From the NCBI GenBank assembly GCA_029859805.1, contig JAOUCL010000008.1, forward strand, positions 1 through 43,724: DNA of 43,724 nucleotides, written 5' to 3'. Every line of letters starts with the position of its first letter. The first letter of the stretch is position 1. Made by a program: the position numbers and the translations under genes. Positions 7,366 through 14,925 of this stretch are shown here, one piece after another. The notes under the pieces were generated by a model. The model was not told where the DNA came from, did no database searches, and saw only the letters and a program-made list of their open reading frames with translations. This DNA is from Rhodospirillales bacterium (GTDB taxonomy: Bacteria; Pseudomonadota; Alphaproteobacteria; Kiloniellales; JAKSDN01).

Positions 7366-8258
7366 TGCGCGCCGAGCAGGGTCCCGTCGATGCGGCCGAG
7401 GGCGGCGATCACGCCGTGCATCTCCTCGGCCAGCCGGGGCAGGTGGGCGCCGCGCCGAATCCGGCCCTCGTCCATGTAGAGCGCCCGGTTGATCTCGATC
7501 TGCAGCGCGTGGACCGACTGGGCCGGCCGGCCGTAGTGGCGGGTCACGAAGCCACCGGAATAAGGCGCGTTGCGGGCCACGTTGTAGCCGAGCCGCGCGA
7601 GCTCGGCCGCGGCGGTCTCCATCACCACCGCCCCGCAGGCCGTGCCGTGGCAGTCGCCCAGCACGAAATCGACCCTGGCCGCACCGGGGTCACGGTCCGC
7701 CGGCCCGCCGACCGACGGCATGGAGTGGCAGTCGATCAGGACGCAATAGCCGAATGCCCCCCGGGTGGCCTCGACCAGGTCGCGCAGCGCCTCGTGATAG
7801 GGCCAATAGTAGTTGCGGATCCGCTCCAGGGCCTCGCCGACCGCGAGCTTGCGGCGGTAGATGTCGGCGCCGTTGGCGACCACCCGCGCGATCGTGCCGA
7901 GCCCGGCGGCGACCCTGGGCGAGCGCGTGTTGGCGTAGCTCGGCAGGTCGTCCTCGAACATGGCCGGGTCGAGCTCGAAGGGCTCGCGGTTGGGATCGAC
8001 GAAGGCCCGCGGGAAGAGCGCCCGGATCAGCGGCGCGCCCAGACCGGGCGCCGCCTGGAAGATCTCGTCCACGAAGCTGTCCTCCGAGCGGCGTAGGGCG
8101 AGGTGGTCGAGCTTGGAGGCGGCGAGGAAGTCCCGCGGGTAGCGGTTGCCGCTGTGCGGCGAGGCGAAGACCAGTGGCAGAGTCTGGCGCGCCGGCGCCA
8201 CCACTTCGTGCGGGGCCTCGATCCCGGCGATCCCGGCGACCGGGGAGTCTGCGTCCAT
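7362..8258 (-). CDS. N-formylglutamate amidohydrolase family protein
   Basis: 298 residues, normal length. Recognised by LVFASPHSGNRYP (residues ~28-40, metal and substrate binding), RRSEDSFVDEIF, FPRAFVDPNREPFELDP, YCVLIDCHSMPS (metal His), FVLGDCHGTAC, and ALQIEINRALYMDE near the C-terminus. HutG/FGase-type enzymes hydrolyse N-formyl-L-glutamate to glutamate and formate in histidine breakdown, but many members have other N-acyl amino acid substrates, and no other hut gene is in the window. Cytoplasmic; no signal peptide. It overlaps the GNAT pseudogene downstream by four bases. Confidence 0.9.
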   Translation of the reverse strand: MDADSPVAGIAGIEAPHEVVAPARQTLPLVFASPHSGNRYPRDFLAASKLDHLALRRSEDSFVDEIFQAAPGLGAPLIRALFPRAFVDPNREPFELDPAMFEDDLPSYANTRSPRVAAGLGTIARVVANGADIYRRKLAVGEALERIRNYYWPYHEALRDLVEATRGAFGYCVLIDCHSMPSVGGPADRDPGAARVDFVLGDCHGTACGAVVMETAAAELARLGYNVARNAPYSGGFVTRHYGRPAQSVHALQIEINRALYMDEGRIRRGAHLPRLAEEMHGVIAALGRIDGTLLGAQ

Positions 8259-8449
8259 GGGTCTTGGTCCCTTGCCGTGCTTCCCAGGTGTTTACGGGAA
8301 AGCGCCGCGCCTGTCATGAGACTTTCTTCGCCCCTCCGTCCTACATAATCGTTAATCACTATTTTAGACCGGCCCGCATAGGGTATAGTCCTCCTTGGGC
8401 GCGGCCGGACATGGCCGCCCGAGCGGCCGCCGCGAGAGTGAAGGGCAAG

Positions 8450-8812
8450 ATGGCGCAAATTCTGCTCGCCGAAGACGACGACTCCATGCGCGACTTCCTC
8501 GCCAAGGCGCTGACCCGCGCTGGGCACGAGGTGCGCGCGGTGGGCGATGGCCTCGATGCGCTCACCACCCTGGCCGAGGAGCGGGTCGACATCTTGCTGG
8601 CCGACGTGGTCATGCCCGGGCTCGACGGCATCGAGCTGGCGCGCCGCGCCGCCAAGGAGCAGCCCGGCATCAAGGTCATGTTCATCACCGGCTTCGCCGC
8701 GGTCGCGCTGAAGGCCCGCGAGGAGACCTCGCGCGGCGCAAGGGTGCTGTCAAAGCCCTTCCACCTGCGCGAACTGGTCAGCCAGATCGACGTGATGCTG
8801 AGCGCCCGCTAG
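8450..8812 (+). CDS. cpdR: CpdR-type single-domain response regulator
   Basis: 120 residues, one receiver domain and nothing else. The acidic pocket is Glu8-Asp9-Asp10, the phosphoacceptor Asp52 is in LLADVVMPG, Thr80 is in MFITGF and Lys102 is in VLSKPFH. Similarity along the whole length to alphaproteobacterial CpdR (start MAQILLAEDDDSMRDFL; HEVRAVGDGLDAL) supports the name. In Caulobacter, unphosphorylated CpdR acts as an adaptor priming the ClpXP protease for substrates such as PdeA, under control of the CckA-ChpT phosphorelay. The ATG at 8450 follows GAAGGGCAAG; the longer frame upstream is not conserved in style. A tRNA gene follows. Confidence 0.88.
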   Translation: MAQILLAEDDDSMRDFLAKALTRAGHEVRAVGDGLDALTTLAEERVDILLADVVMPGLDGIELARRAAKEQPGIKVMFITGFAAVALKAREETSRGARVLSKPFHLRELVSQIDVMLSAR

Positions 8813-8942
8813 GGCGCGAATCGGGACAGCTTCCGAGTCTTGCCAAAGCCCTGGGGATGATGTTATCTCGCCCCGCCTGTCGGCGATCCGCCTTGCGGCG
8901 ACGCTGGGCAGGCCGGACCAAGCATCGCCGGTTCCGGCGGAA

Positions 8943-9017
8943 GGGCGCGTAGCTCAGCGGGAGAGCACTACGTTGACATCGTAGGGGTCGCTGGTTCAAT
9001 CCCAGCCGCGCCCACCA
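8943..9017 (+). tRNA. tRNA-Val (GAC)
   Basis: A full cloverleaf can be folded. The acceptor stem GGGCGCG (8943-8949) pairs with CGCGCCC (9007-9013), followed by the encoded ACCA (9014-9017). The anticodon stem CTACG/CGTAG encloses the loop TTGACAT with anticodon GAC at 8975-8977, which reads GTC and GTT valine codons. The T-arm has GGTTCAATCC. Length 75 with CCA. Confidence 0.96.
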
Positions 9018-9187
9018 GTTTCCCCAGCGGTCGGCAGGTTCCGGGCCCGTCTCGGGCCTCGACGGGGGCGCCGGTCGCGCATATCCTGCCCCGGCATGGT
9101 TAACAGGCGTTAACACCTCCTTTACCTTGTGCATTTACCAAGGGCTTGGCGGAATTCATCCCATCGTGGCCGCGAGAGAGGACCGGA

Positions 9188-10168
9188 TTGTCTAAGGCAA
9201 GGGGCGCATCGGTGCTTGCGACGGCAGGACCGGCCGAGATCGGCCTTTCCCAGCGCGAGCGCCTCTTGGCGCGGCTGCGGGACTCCGGAGTGCCGATGCG
9301 CCGGACCGCGCCGGAGGTGCAGCTGGTCGCGGTCCGGCCGGAGGCCGAGCAGCTCCCCGAGCAGCTCCCCGAGCGGCCCCCCGGGCGGCCCGTGGGCAAG
9401 GCGCCGGAGCTCCGCTGGGACAAGACGCGACTTGACGTAGTCCAGAAAGTCTGGGGCAAGGGCTTTATCGCCCCCGGCGGCAAGAAGACCATCCTCGGGC
9501 TGGTCGAGCCGCTCGGCCTGAAGCGCGGGATGCGCGTGCTCGACCTCGGTGCCGGTTTGGGCGGCCCGGCGCGCGTTCTGGCCAAGCGGTTCGGCGCCCG
9601 GGTGACCGGCCTGGAGGCGGACCGCCGCCTGGCCGAAGCGGGCAGGGCGCTCTCCTCCCGGGCCGTCCTGCCGAGCAAGGCGTCGATTCATTCCCTGGCG
9701 CAGAGGCACGAGGTGCTGGCGCCGGGCGCCTTCGACCGGATCTTCTCGAAGGACGTCCTGTTCACCGTGCGGGACAAGGCGCGGCTCCTGGCCGTGGCCG
9801 AGGCCCTGCTCGCCGACGGCGGCCGGATGCTGTTCGTCGACTACGTCGTGGCGGCGGACGGCCGGCAGACACCGGGGGTCGAGGCCTGGGTGGCCGCCGA
9901 TCCGGCACGGCCCACGCCCTGGTCGGTCGAGGACTATATCGAGGCGCTCACCGGGCTTGGCCTGAGCCTCCGTATCGACGACATCACCGGGGAAACCCGG
10001 AGGGCGATCAACGGGGCCTGGGCCGACTTTCTGGCCAGACGACGACGGCCCTCCCTGGATCGCAGGGCCGCGCAGATGCTGCTCGACGAGGCCAGGCTCT
10101 GGAGCCGGCGGGCCAAGCTTCTCAGGACCGGCGAGCTGCGCGCCTGCAGGATCGTCGCTGAGCGCTAG
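9188..10168 (+). CDS. SAM-dependent methyltransferase (paralogue 1)
   Basis: 326 residues. A Rossmann-type class I methyltransferase lies in the middle: motif I VLDLGAGLGG at about 117-126, then VTGLEADRRLAE (motif II acidic residue binding SAM), FDRIFSKDVLFTV and GGRMLFVDYVV. The 80-residue N-terminus is Arg/Pro-rich with a small QLPE tandem repeat. A TTG at 9188 after GAGAGAGGA (9173-9181) is chosen; another TTG at 9146 is possible. It is clearly paralogous to the gene at 11535: both have the VWG.G...PGG block before motif I and share the R.GDL/R.GEL.{1,3}CRI C-terminus. The substrate is unknown; the motifs resemble the UbiE/phospholipid methyltransferase group. Confidence 0.85.
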   Translation: MSKARGASVLATAGPAEIGLSQRERLLARLRDSGVPMRRTAPEVQLVAVRPEAEQLPEQLPERPPGRPVGKAPELRWDKTRLDVVQKVWGKGFIAPGGKKTILGLVEPLGLKRGMRVLDLGAGLGGPARVLAKRFGARVTGLEADRRLAEAGRALSSRAVLPSKASIHSLAQRHEVLAPGAFDRIFSKDVLFTVRDKARLLAVAEALLADGGRMLFVDYVVAADGRQTPGVEAWVAADPARPTPWSVEDYIEALTGLGLSLRIDDITGETRRAINGAWADFLARRRRPSLDRRAAQMLLDEARLWSRRAKLLRTGELRACRIVAER

Positions 10169-10374
10169 GACGCGGGATCGCCGCTCGGGTACATCCAGGC
10201 GGTTTACGCCCGGACGCGGATTTGGCAAGGTCGGGCGATCTTCCGTTCGGCCGGACTCTTCGCGGGAGCCGGGGTCCGGACGATCCGAAAACCACCCGGA
10301 GGGAAACCCGCCTGTTGCCCGGTACAGAGCCTGCGGAACGGACGCGGAAGAACAGGCGTCACTCCCCGGACAGT

Positions 10375-11412
10375 GTGCCGGCGCGTCGGCTGGCGTCGTT
10401 TCTGGCCGTCTGCCTGGCCGCGGTCCTGGCCGCCTGCACGGCCGGTCGCATGCCGCCCGGGCCGGGCCCGACGGAGCCGCGCCTGACCGACGACCGCCTG
10501 ATCGCGCCCGACGGCATGGAGTTGGCCCTGCGCAGTTGGCTGCCCGAGGAGGAGCCGAAGGCGGTGCTGCTTGCCCTGCACGGATTCAACGACTACTCGC
10601 GGGCCTTCAAGGCGCCGGGCGAATGGTGGGCCGCGCGCGGCATCGCCACCTACGCCTACGACCAGAGGGGCTTCGGCGAGGCGCCCTACCGCGGCCTCTG
10701 GGCGGGCAGCGAGACGCTGGTCGACGACGCGAGGACCGCGGCTCGACTGCTGCGCGCCCGCTACCCTGGGACGCCGCTCTATCTCGTCGGTGACAGCATG
10801 GGCGGGGCCGTCGTCCTGGTCGCGATGACCGGAGCGGACCCGCCGGAGGCAGACGGCGCGATCCTCGTGGCGCCAGCGGTCTGGGCGCGCTCGCAGATGC
10901 CGTTCTACATGCGCGCCGCCCTGTGGATTGGCGCGCGCCTGGTGCCCTGGGCCGAGGTCTCGGGCGAGGGGCTCGATATCCAGGCCTCGGACAACATCGA
11001 GCGGCTGCGCGAGATGGGCCGCGACCCCCTGTTCATCAAGCGCACGCGGATTGGGACCTTGGAAGGCCTGACCGACCTGATGGGTGATGCGTTGGACAGC
11101 GCCGGGCGCCTGCAGGCGCCGTCCCTCCTGCTCTATGGCGAGAAGGACGAGATCATTCCGCGCAAACCCACGCTGGCGCTTTGGCGCCACCTGCCCAACG
11201 GACCCGACGCACAACAGCGCCCGGCGCTCTATGCGGACGGCTGGCACATGCTGCTGCAGGACCTCGGCGCCGCGCGGGTACTGGCCGACATCGCCGCCTG
11301 GATCGACCATCCGCGGCGCCCGCTGCCCTCGGGCGCCGACCGACGGGCGCTGAACGCGCTGGCCAACGGGGAGCCCCAGACCTCGCGGTCGCCGAGCAAA
11401 CCAGCGAAATGA
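10375..11412 (+). CDS. Alpha/beta-hydrolase lipoprotein (monoacylglycerol lipase-like)
   Basis: 345 residues. A lipoprotein signal (RRLASFLAVCLAAVLAAC, Cys21) anchors it in the envelope. The hydrolase fold carries LLALHGFNDYS (oxyanion region), YAYDQRGFGEAP, nucleophile elbow GDSMGG (Ser141), an acid residue in LLYGEKDEIIP, and His in DGWHMLL. This order matches lysophospholipase/monoacylglycerol lipase-like serine hydrolases. The start is uncertain: GTG at 10375 gives a clean signal peptide, while TTG at 10315 behind GGAGGG (10298-10303) would add 20 basic residues. It sits between two methyltransferase paralogues on the same strand, suggesting a shared lipid- or envelope-related role (inference). 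Confidence 0.88.
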   Translation: MPARRLASFLAVCLAAVLAACTAGRMPPGPGPTEPRLTDDRLIAPDGMELALRSWLPEEEPKAVLLALHGFNDYSRAFKAPGEWWAARGIATYAYDQRGFGEAPYRGLWAGSETLVDDARTAARLLRARYPGTPLYLVGDSMGGAVVLVAMTGADPPEADGAILVAPAVWARSQMPFYMRAALWIGARLVPWAEVSGEGLDIQASDNIERLREMGRDPLFIKRTRIGTLEGLTDLMGDALDSAGRLQAPSLLLYGEKDEIIPRKPTLALWRHLPNGPDAQQRPALYADGWHMLLQDLGAARVLADIAAWIDHPRRPLPSGADRRALNALANGEPQTSRSPSKPAK

Positions 11413-11413
11413 T

Positions 11414-11452
11414 CTAGGTAAACGAAGCTAGTTTAACGCGCGATTTACCTAG
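11414..11452. promoter_or_regulatory. Inverted repeat CTAGGTAAA / TTTACCTAG
   Basis: Perfect 9-bp arms at 11414-11422 and 11444-11452, 21 bp apart, just before methyltransferase paralogue 2. TTTACC also occurs twice (9121-9126, 9134-9139) before paralogue 1. It may be a regulator site shared by the two genes; it could also act as a weak hairpin ending the hydrolase transcript, since it begins directly after that stop codon. Confidence 0.45.
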
Positions 11453-11534
11453 CTGCTGTAGGAAAACTACCGTGGAAGTCCTTCCCGCCGTTGCCGCGGG
11501 GAAGGACGGCGTGCCAAGTCGAAGGGGGGTTCAC

Positions 11535-12488
11535 GTGGCCAACACGACCGGGTCTCATAGCGCCAAGATCCCCATCCGTTGGCGTCTCAAGGCCTGGTGG
11601 GAGGGTTACGACCTCGAACTGCACCAGAAGGAATCCGAGGGCACGCCGCTGGACTCTGGCGAAGCGCACCACAAGGTTCGCTACGAGCGCCCGGAGATGC
11701 GCTGGGAGACCGCGCGCATCGCGCTCGTCCAGGAAGTCTGGGGCAACGGACTCGTCGGGCCCGGCGGCGAAGAGGCGATCCTCAGCCTGGTCAAACCCTT
11801 CGGCCTGACCCCGGCCATGAGCCTGCTGGAGTTGGGCGCCGGCCTGGGCGGCGCGGCGCGAGTCATGGCGGACCACTTCGGTGTCTGGGTGACCGGGCTC
11901 GAGGCCGAGACCCATTTGGCCGAAGCCGGCATGGAGCTGTCCAACATGGCCGGTCTGGGCAAGAAGGCGCCAGTCAACAGCTTCGACCCGGAACACTTCG
12001 AGCTGCAGCCCAAGACCTACGACTGTGTGTTCTCCAAAGAGTTCCTGTTCACCGTCGAGGACAAGGACCGCTTGTTCCGGATGGTCGACCTTGCCCTCAA
12101 GGACCGCGGCCAGCTGCTGTTCACCGACTTCGTCCTGGCCGAGCCGAAGCGGAAGACGGACGGTCTGGATCACTGGAGCGCCTCGGAACCGGTCACGCCC
12201 CATCCCTGGGCCATGGAGGACTATGTCAAGGCCCTGACCCACTACAAGCTCGACATCCGCATCACCGAGGACATCACCAAGGAGACGGGCAAGCAGATCA
12301 CCGAGTGCTGGTCCAACTACATGGCCCGGGTGGACCAGGCGTCCCTGGACAGCGAGGCCGGGTCCGTCCTGGTCGATGAGGTCGAGCTGTGGACTCGCCG
12401 GGTCAAGCTCATGAAGGCCGGCGACCTAAAGGTCTGCCGCATCCTCGGCGTGAAGAAACCCAGGGACGGGCTGTTGTCCGACTGGTGA
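11535..12488 (+). CDS. SAM-dependent methyltransferase (paralogue 2)
   Basis: 317 residues. Motif I is LLELGAGLGG at about 97-106, then VTGLEAETHLAEAG, YDCVFSKEFLFTV and GQLLFTDFVL. It aligns from VWGNGLVGPGG to the C-terminus with the gene at 9188 and so arose by duplication; the N-terminal 50 residues differ and here contain an aromatic KAWWEGYDLELHQKE stretch. The GTG at 11535 has a strong ribosome site (GAAGGGGGG, 11521-11529). The substrate is unknown. The C-terminal half is rich in acidic and aromatic residues, which can mark binding of a small or lipid acceptor, but this is not diagnostic. Confidence 0.86.
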   Translation: MANTTGSHSAKIPIRWRLKAWWEGYDLELHQKESEGTPLDSGEAHHKVRYERPEMRWETARIALVQEVWGNGLVGPGGEEAILSLVKPFGLTPAMSLLELGAGLGGAARVMADHFGVWVTGLEAETHLAEAGMELSNMAGLGKKAPVNSFDPEHFELQPKTYDCVFSKEFLFTVEDKDRLFRMVDLALKDRGQLLFTDFVLAEPKRKTDGLDHWSASEPVTPHPWAMEDYVKALTHYKLDIRITEDITKETGKQITECWSNYMARVDQASLDSEAGSVLVDEVELWTRRVKLMKAGDLKVCRILGVKKPRDGLLSDW

Positions 12489-12532
12489 CCCGTACCCGTT
12501 TCACAGGGCCGATTCCGGCCGCCAGCGGGCGA

Positions 12533-12561
12533 TTGACAGGCGCTGCAGGCTTGCCTATCTT
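12533..12561 (+). promoter_or_regulatory. Promoter of the L36 gene
   Basis: TTGACA (12533-12538) and TATCTT (12556-12561) are spaced by 17 bp, a close match to a housekeeping sigma promoter. The L36 start codon lies 56 bp downstream. Confidence 0.65.
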
Positions 12562-12616
12562 CGCGCCCTCTTGACCGGGCCGGCCGGGCCGGCCGCTGGA
12601 GTTTGGGAACGTTCCG

Positions 12617-12742
12617 ATGAAAGTCGTCAATTCGCTCAAGACCGCGAAGCTGCGCGAGAAGGGCTGCCGCATCGTGCGCCGCCGGGGCCGGGTCTACGTG
12701 ATCAACAAGAAGAACCCGCGCTTTAAGGCGCGCCAGGGCTGA
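12617..12742 (+). CDS. rpmJ: 50S ribosomal protein L36, zinc-free type
   Basis: 41 residues, with the L36 pattern [14 protein letters not shown]...[27 protein letters not shown]36 is the smallest protein of the large ribosomal subunit. Zinc-binding L36 proteins have a Cys-Cys-Cys-His set; here only Cys17 remains, so this is the zinc-independent (YkgO-like) version, which in other bacteria can be the zinc-starvation copy but in many alphaproteobacteria is the only one. It has its own promoter and a strong hairpin behind it, so it is a single-gene unit. Too short for most ORF lists. Confidence 0.95.
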   Translation: MKVVNSLKTAKLREKGCRIVRRRGRVYVINKKNPRFKARQG

Positions 12743-12788
12743 GCCGTCCCGCCGGGCTTTCGCGCCCGCGCAAGGCCGTAATCTCGCC

Positions 12789-12828
12789 GGCAAAGCCGCG
12801 CCCCCCGGCCGGGAGGCGCGGCTTTGCC
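12789..12828 (+). terminator. Strong hairpin after L36 gene
   Basis: GGCAAAGCCGCGCC (12789-12802) pairs perfectly with GGCGCGGCTTTGCC (12815-12828): 14-bp stem, 12-base loop. No T-run follows, so it may work as a terminator only in part or stabilise the mRNA end. Confidence 0.65.
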
Positions 12829-12917
12829 GTGCCCGGGTCCCGCCCTCGGGCCCGGCCATTGACCCGTCTGCCGGACCTGACCATAGTTGGCACGGCCCTG
12901 CGGGGAGGTGGGCGCCG

Positions 12918-14405
12918 ATGAAGATGCCGGAACCCGACGCCACGGTGCTCGCGCGCCGGCGCGAGATCGCCCGGGCGTTGAACGCCATCGTGCCCGGCGA
13001 GGGGGTGATCGCCGACCGGGACGAGCTCGCCGTCTACGAGAGCGACGGGCTGACCGCCTACCGGCAGCGGCCGATGGTCGCCGTGCTGCCCGAGACCGTC
13101 GAGCAGGTCAGCCGGATTCTCGCCTACTGCAACGCCGAGGGCATCAAGGTCGTGCCCCGCGGCGCCGGCACCTCGCTCTCGGGCGGCGCGCTGCCGCTGG
13201 CCGATGGCGTCCTGCTGTGCATGGCTCGCTTCAACCGCATCCTCGACATCGACTTTGCCAACCGCTGCGTCGTCGCGCAGCCCGGGGTCACCAACCTGGG
13301 CATCACCAAGGCGGTGGAATCGGAGGGTTTCTACTATGCACCCGACCCCTCCAGCCAGATCGCGTGCACTATCGGCGGCAACGTCGCCGAGAACTCGGGC
13401 GGGGTGCATTGCCTGAAGTACGGGCTCACCACGAACAACCTGCTCGGCCTGGAGATGGTGCTGATCGACGGCACGGTGGTGCGTTTGGGCGGCCGGCACC
13501 TGGATGCCGGGGGCTACGACCTGCTCGGGCTCATGACCGGCTCGGAAGGCCTCCTCGGCGTGATCACCGAGGTCACGGTGCGCATCCTGCAGGCGCCCGA
13601 GACCGCGCGCGCCCTGCTGCTCGGCTTTCCGACCAACGAGGCCGGCGGCAACTGCGTCGCCGCGATCATCGGCGCCGGGATCATCCCGGGCGGCATGGAG
13701 ATGATGGACCGGGCGGCGATCCACGCCGCCGAGGACTTCGTCCAGGCCGGCTATCCGCTCGACGTGGAATCGCTGCTGATCGTCGAGCTGGACGGCCCCG
13801 AGGCCGAGGTCGACGACCTGATCGCGCGCATCTCGGCGATCGCCGCGAACTGCGGCGCCGTTACCAGCCGGGCCTCGGAAAGCGAGGAGGAGCGCCTCAA
13901 GTTCTGGGCCGGGCGCAAAGCCGCCTTCCCGGCGGTCGGCCGTATCTCGCCAGACTACTACTGCATGGACGGCACGATCCCGCGCCACCGCCTGCCCGAG
14001 GTGCTGAAGCGCATGGCCGAGATGAGCGCGCGCTACGGCCTGCGCGTCGCCAACGTGTTCCACGCCGGCGACGGCAACCTGCATCCGCTGATCCTCTACG
14101 ACGCCAACAATCCCGGCGAGCTGGAGAACGCCGAGGCCTTCGGCGCCGAGATCCTCAGGCTCTGCGTCGAGGTCGGTGGGGTGCTGACCGGCGAGCACGG
14201 CGTCGGCGTCGAGAAGCGCGACCTGATGGGCACCATGTTCTCCGAGGCCGACCTGGCCCAGCAGCAGCGGGTCAAATGCGCCTTCGACCCGGACTCGCTC
14301 CTTAACCCTGGAAAGATGTTCCCCGTGCTGCACCGCTGCGCCGAGCTCGGCCGCATGCACATCTCTCGCGGCCAGATCCCCTTCCCCGACCTGCCGCGCT
14401 TCTGA
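12918..14405 (+). CDS. glcD: Glycolate oxidase subunit GlcD (FAD-linked)
   Basis: 495 residues, full length. The FAD-binding PCMH region covers about 40-220 (VVPRGAGTSLSGGALPL at about 75-91; IGGNVAENSGG). The C-terminal FAD-oxidase domain ends with NVFHAGDGNLHPLI and LTGEHGVGVEKRDLM, the typical substrate and flavin contacts. GlcD with GlcE and GlcF oxidises glycolate (or D-lactate) to glyoxylate at the membrane. ATG at 12918 with GGGGAGGTG a little upstream. It is followed by glcE and glcF, but a 426-bp repeat-bounded unit with a DUF559 gene now lies between glcD and glcE. Confidence 0.95.
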   Translation: MKMPEPDATVLARRREIARALNAIVPGEGVIADRDELAVYESDGLTAYRQRPMVAVLPETVEQVSRILAYCNAEGIKVVPRGAGTSLSGGALPLADGVLLCMARFNRILDIDFANRCVVAQPGVTNLGITKAVESEGFYYAPDPSSQIACTIGGNVAENSGGVHCLKYGLTTNNLLGLEMVLIDGTVVRLGGRHLDAGGYDLLGLMTGSEGLLGVITEVTVRILQAPETARALLLGFPTNEAGGNCVAAIIGAGIIPGGMEMMDRAAIHAAEDFVQAGYPLDVESLLIVELDGPEAEVDDLIARISAIAANCGAVTSRASESEEERLKFWAGRKAAFPAVGRISPDYYCMDGTIPRHRLPEVLKRMAEMSARYGLRVANVFHAGDGNLHPLILYDANNPGELENAEAFGAEILRLCVEVGGVLTGEHGVGVEKRDLMGTMFSEADLAQQQRVKCAFDPDSLLNPGKMFPVLHRCAELGRMHISRGQIPFPDLPRF

Positions 14406-14469
14406 GGAACGCGAGATTTGAACCGGGTGCTATGGCATAGAAATAGGAGCGGATCGGGCCACTGAAGAC

Positions 14470-14895
14470 CTCCCCCCTTGCGCGGGAGGGTTTGGGTGGG
14501 GGGTGAGGCTTGCGACGGTACGATTGAGCAATGGCATCGAAAACGGCAAGACACTTGAGGAAGACCCCGACGGAGGCGGAGCAGAGACTCTGGTCGGTCC
14601 TGCGCCGCCGTCAGCTGGCGGGCGCCCGTTTTCGCCGTCAAGTGCCTCTAGGTCCCTACGTGGCCGACTTCGCTTGCTTCTCCCACCGTCTCGTCGTCGA
14701 GGTCGACGGCGGACAGCACAACCTGTCGCAGGCCCGCGACGGCAGACGCGCTCGGTGGCTGGAAAGCCAGGGCTATTGGGTGATCCGGTTCTGGAACAAC
14801 GAGGTGGACGGGAACCTGGAGGGCGTGACCGAAACGATTCGACTGGCGCTGCGCAACCATACCCCCCACCCTAACCCTCCCCCGCAAGGGGGGAG
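14470..14895 (+). mobile_element. 426-bp unit with 35-bp inverted ends carrying a DUF559 gene
   Basis: The left end (14470-14504, starting CTCCCCCCTTGCGCGGGAGGG) and the right end (14861-14895) are inverted copies matching at 33 of 35 bases. Each end also has its own G/C-rich inner palindrome. The DUF559 ORF lies inside and runs through the right end, which encodes its PHPNPPPQGG tail. Without the unit, the glcD-glcE gap would shrink from 520 to about 95 bp. No target-site duplication is obvious, so an active transposition origin is unproven. It may be a REP/MITE-like unit that captured, or is spread with, the nuclease gene. Confidence 0.65.
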
Positions 14896-14902
14896 GGGAT
14901 AG
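14531..14902 (+). CDS. DUF559 endonuclease-like protein
   Basis: 123 residues, a complete DUF559 domain: KTPTEAEQRLWSVLRRRQL (residues 11-29), FRRQVPLGPYVADFACF with Asp46, LVVEVDGGQH with Glu57 and Asp59, and GYWVIRFWNNEV. The fold belongs to the PD-(D/E)xK nuclease group related to very-short-patch-repair endonucleases; the putative metal-binding acids are present, but biochemical activity of the family is little known. No methylase gene is adjacent. The last residues (PHPNPPPQGGRG) are encoded by the right inverted repeat of the surrounding unit, a tail frequently seen in such proteins. Start ATG at 14531. It interrupts the glc operon on the same strand and so may still be transcribed with it. 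Confidence 0.9.
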   Translation: MASKTARHLRKTPTEAEQRLWSVLRRRQLAGARFRRQVPLGPYVADFACFSHRLVVEVDGGQHNLSQARDGRRARWLESQGYWVIRFWNNEVDGNLEGVTETIRLALRNHTPHPNPPPQGGRG

Positions 14903-14925
14903 AGCGGCGAGGTGCCGGGACAACC

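Noticed and set aside
9099-9114. GTTAAC-AGGC-GTTAAC as a CtrA site
   Set aside because: TTAA to TTAA spacing is 6, not the 7 of the CtrA consensus, and its position near the tRNA end has no clear promoter.
12723-14360. Long open frame on the minus strand (545 codons) opposite glcD
   Set aside because: It is the antisense shadow of a GC-rich gene: composition Arg/Gly/Ala/His-rich, no domain, and glcD on the other strand is certain.
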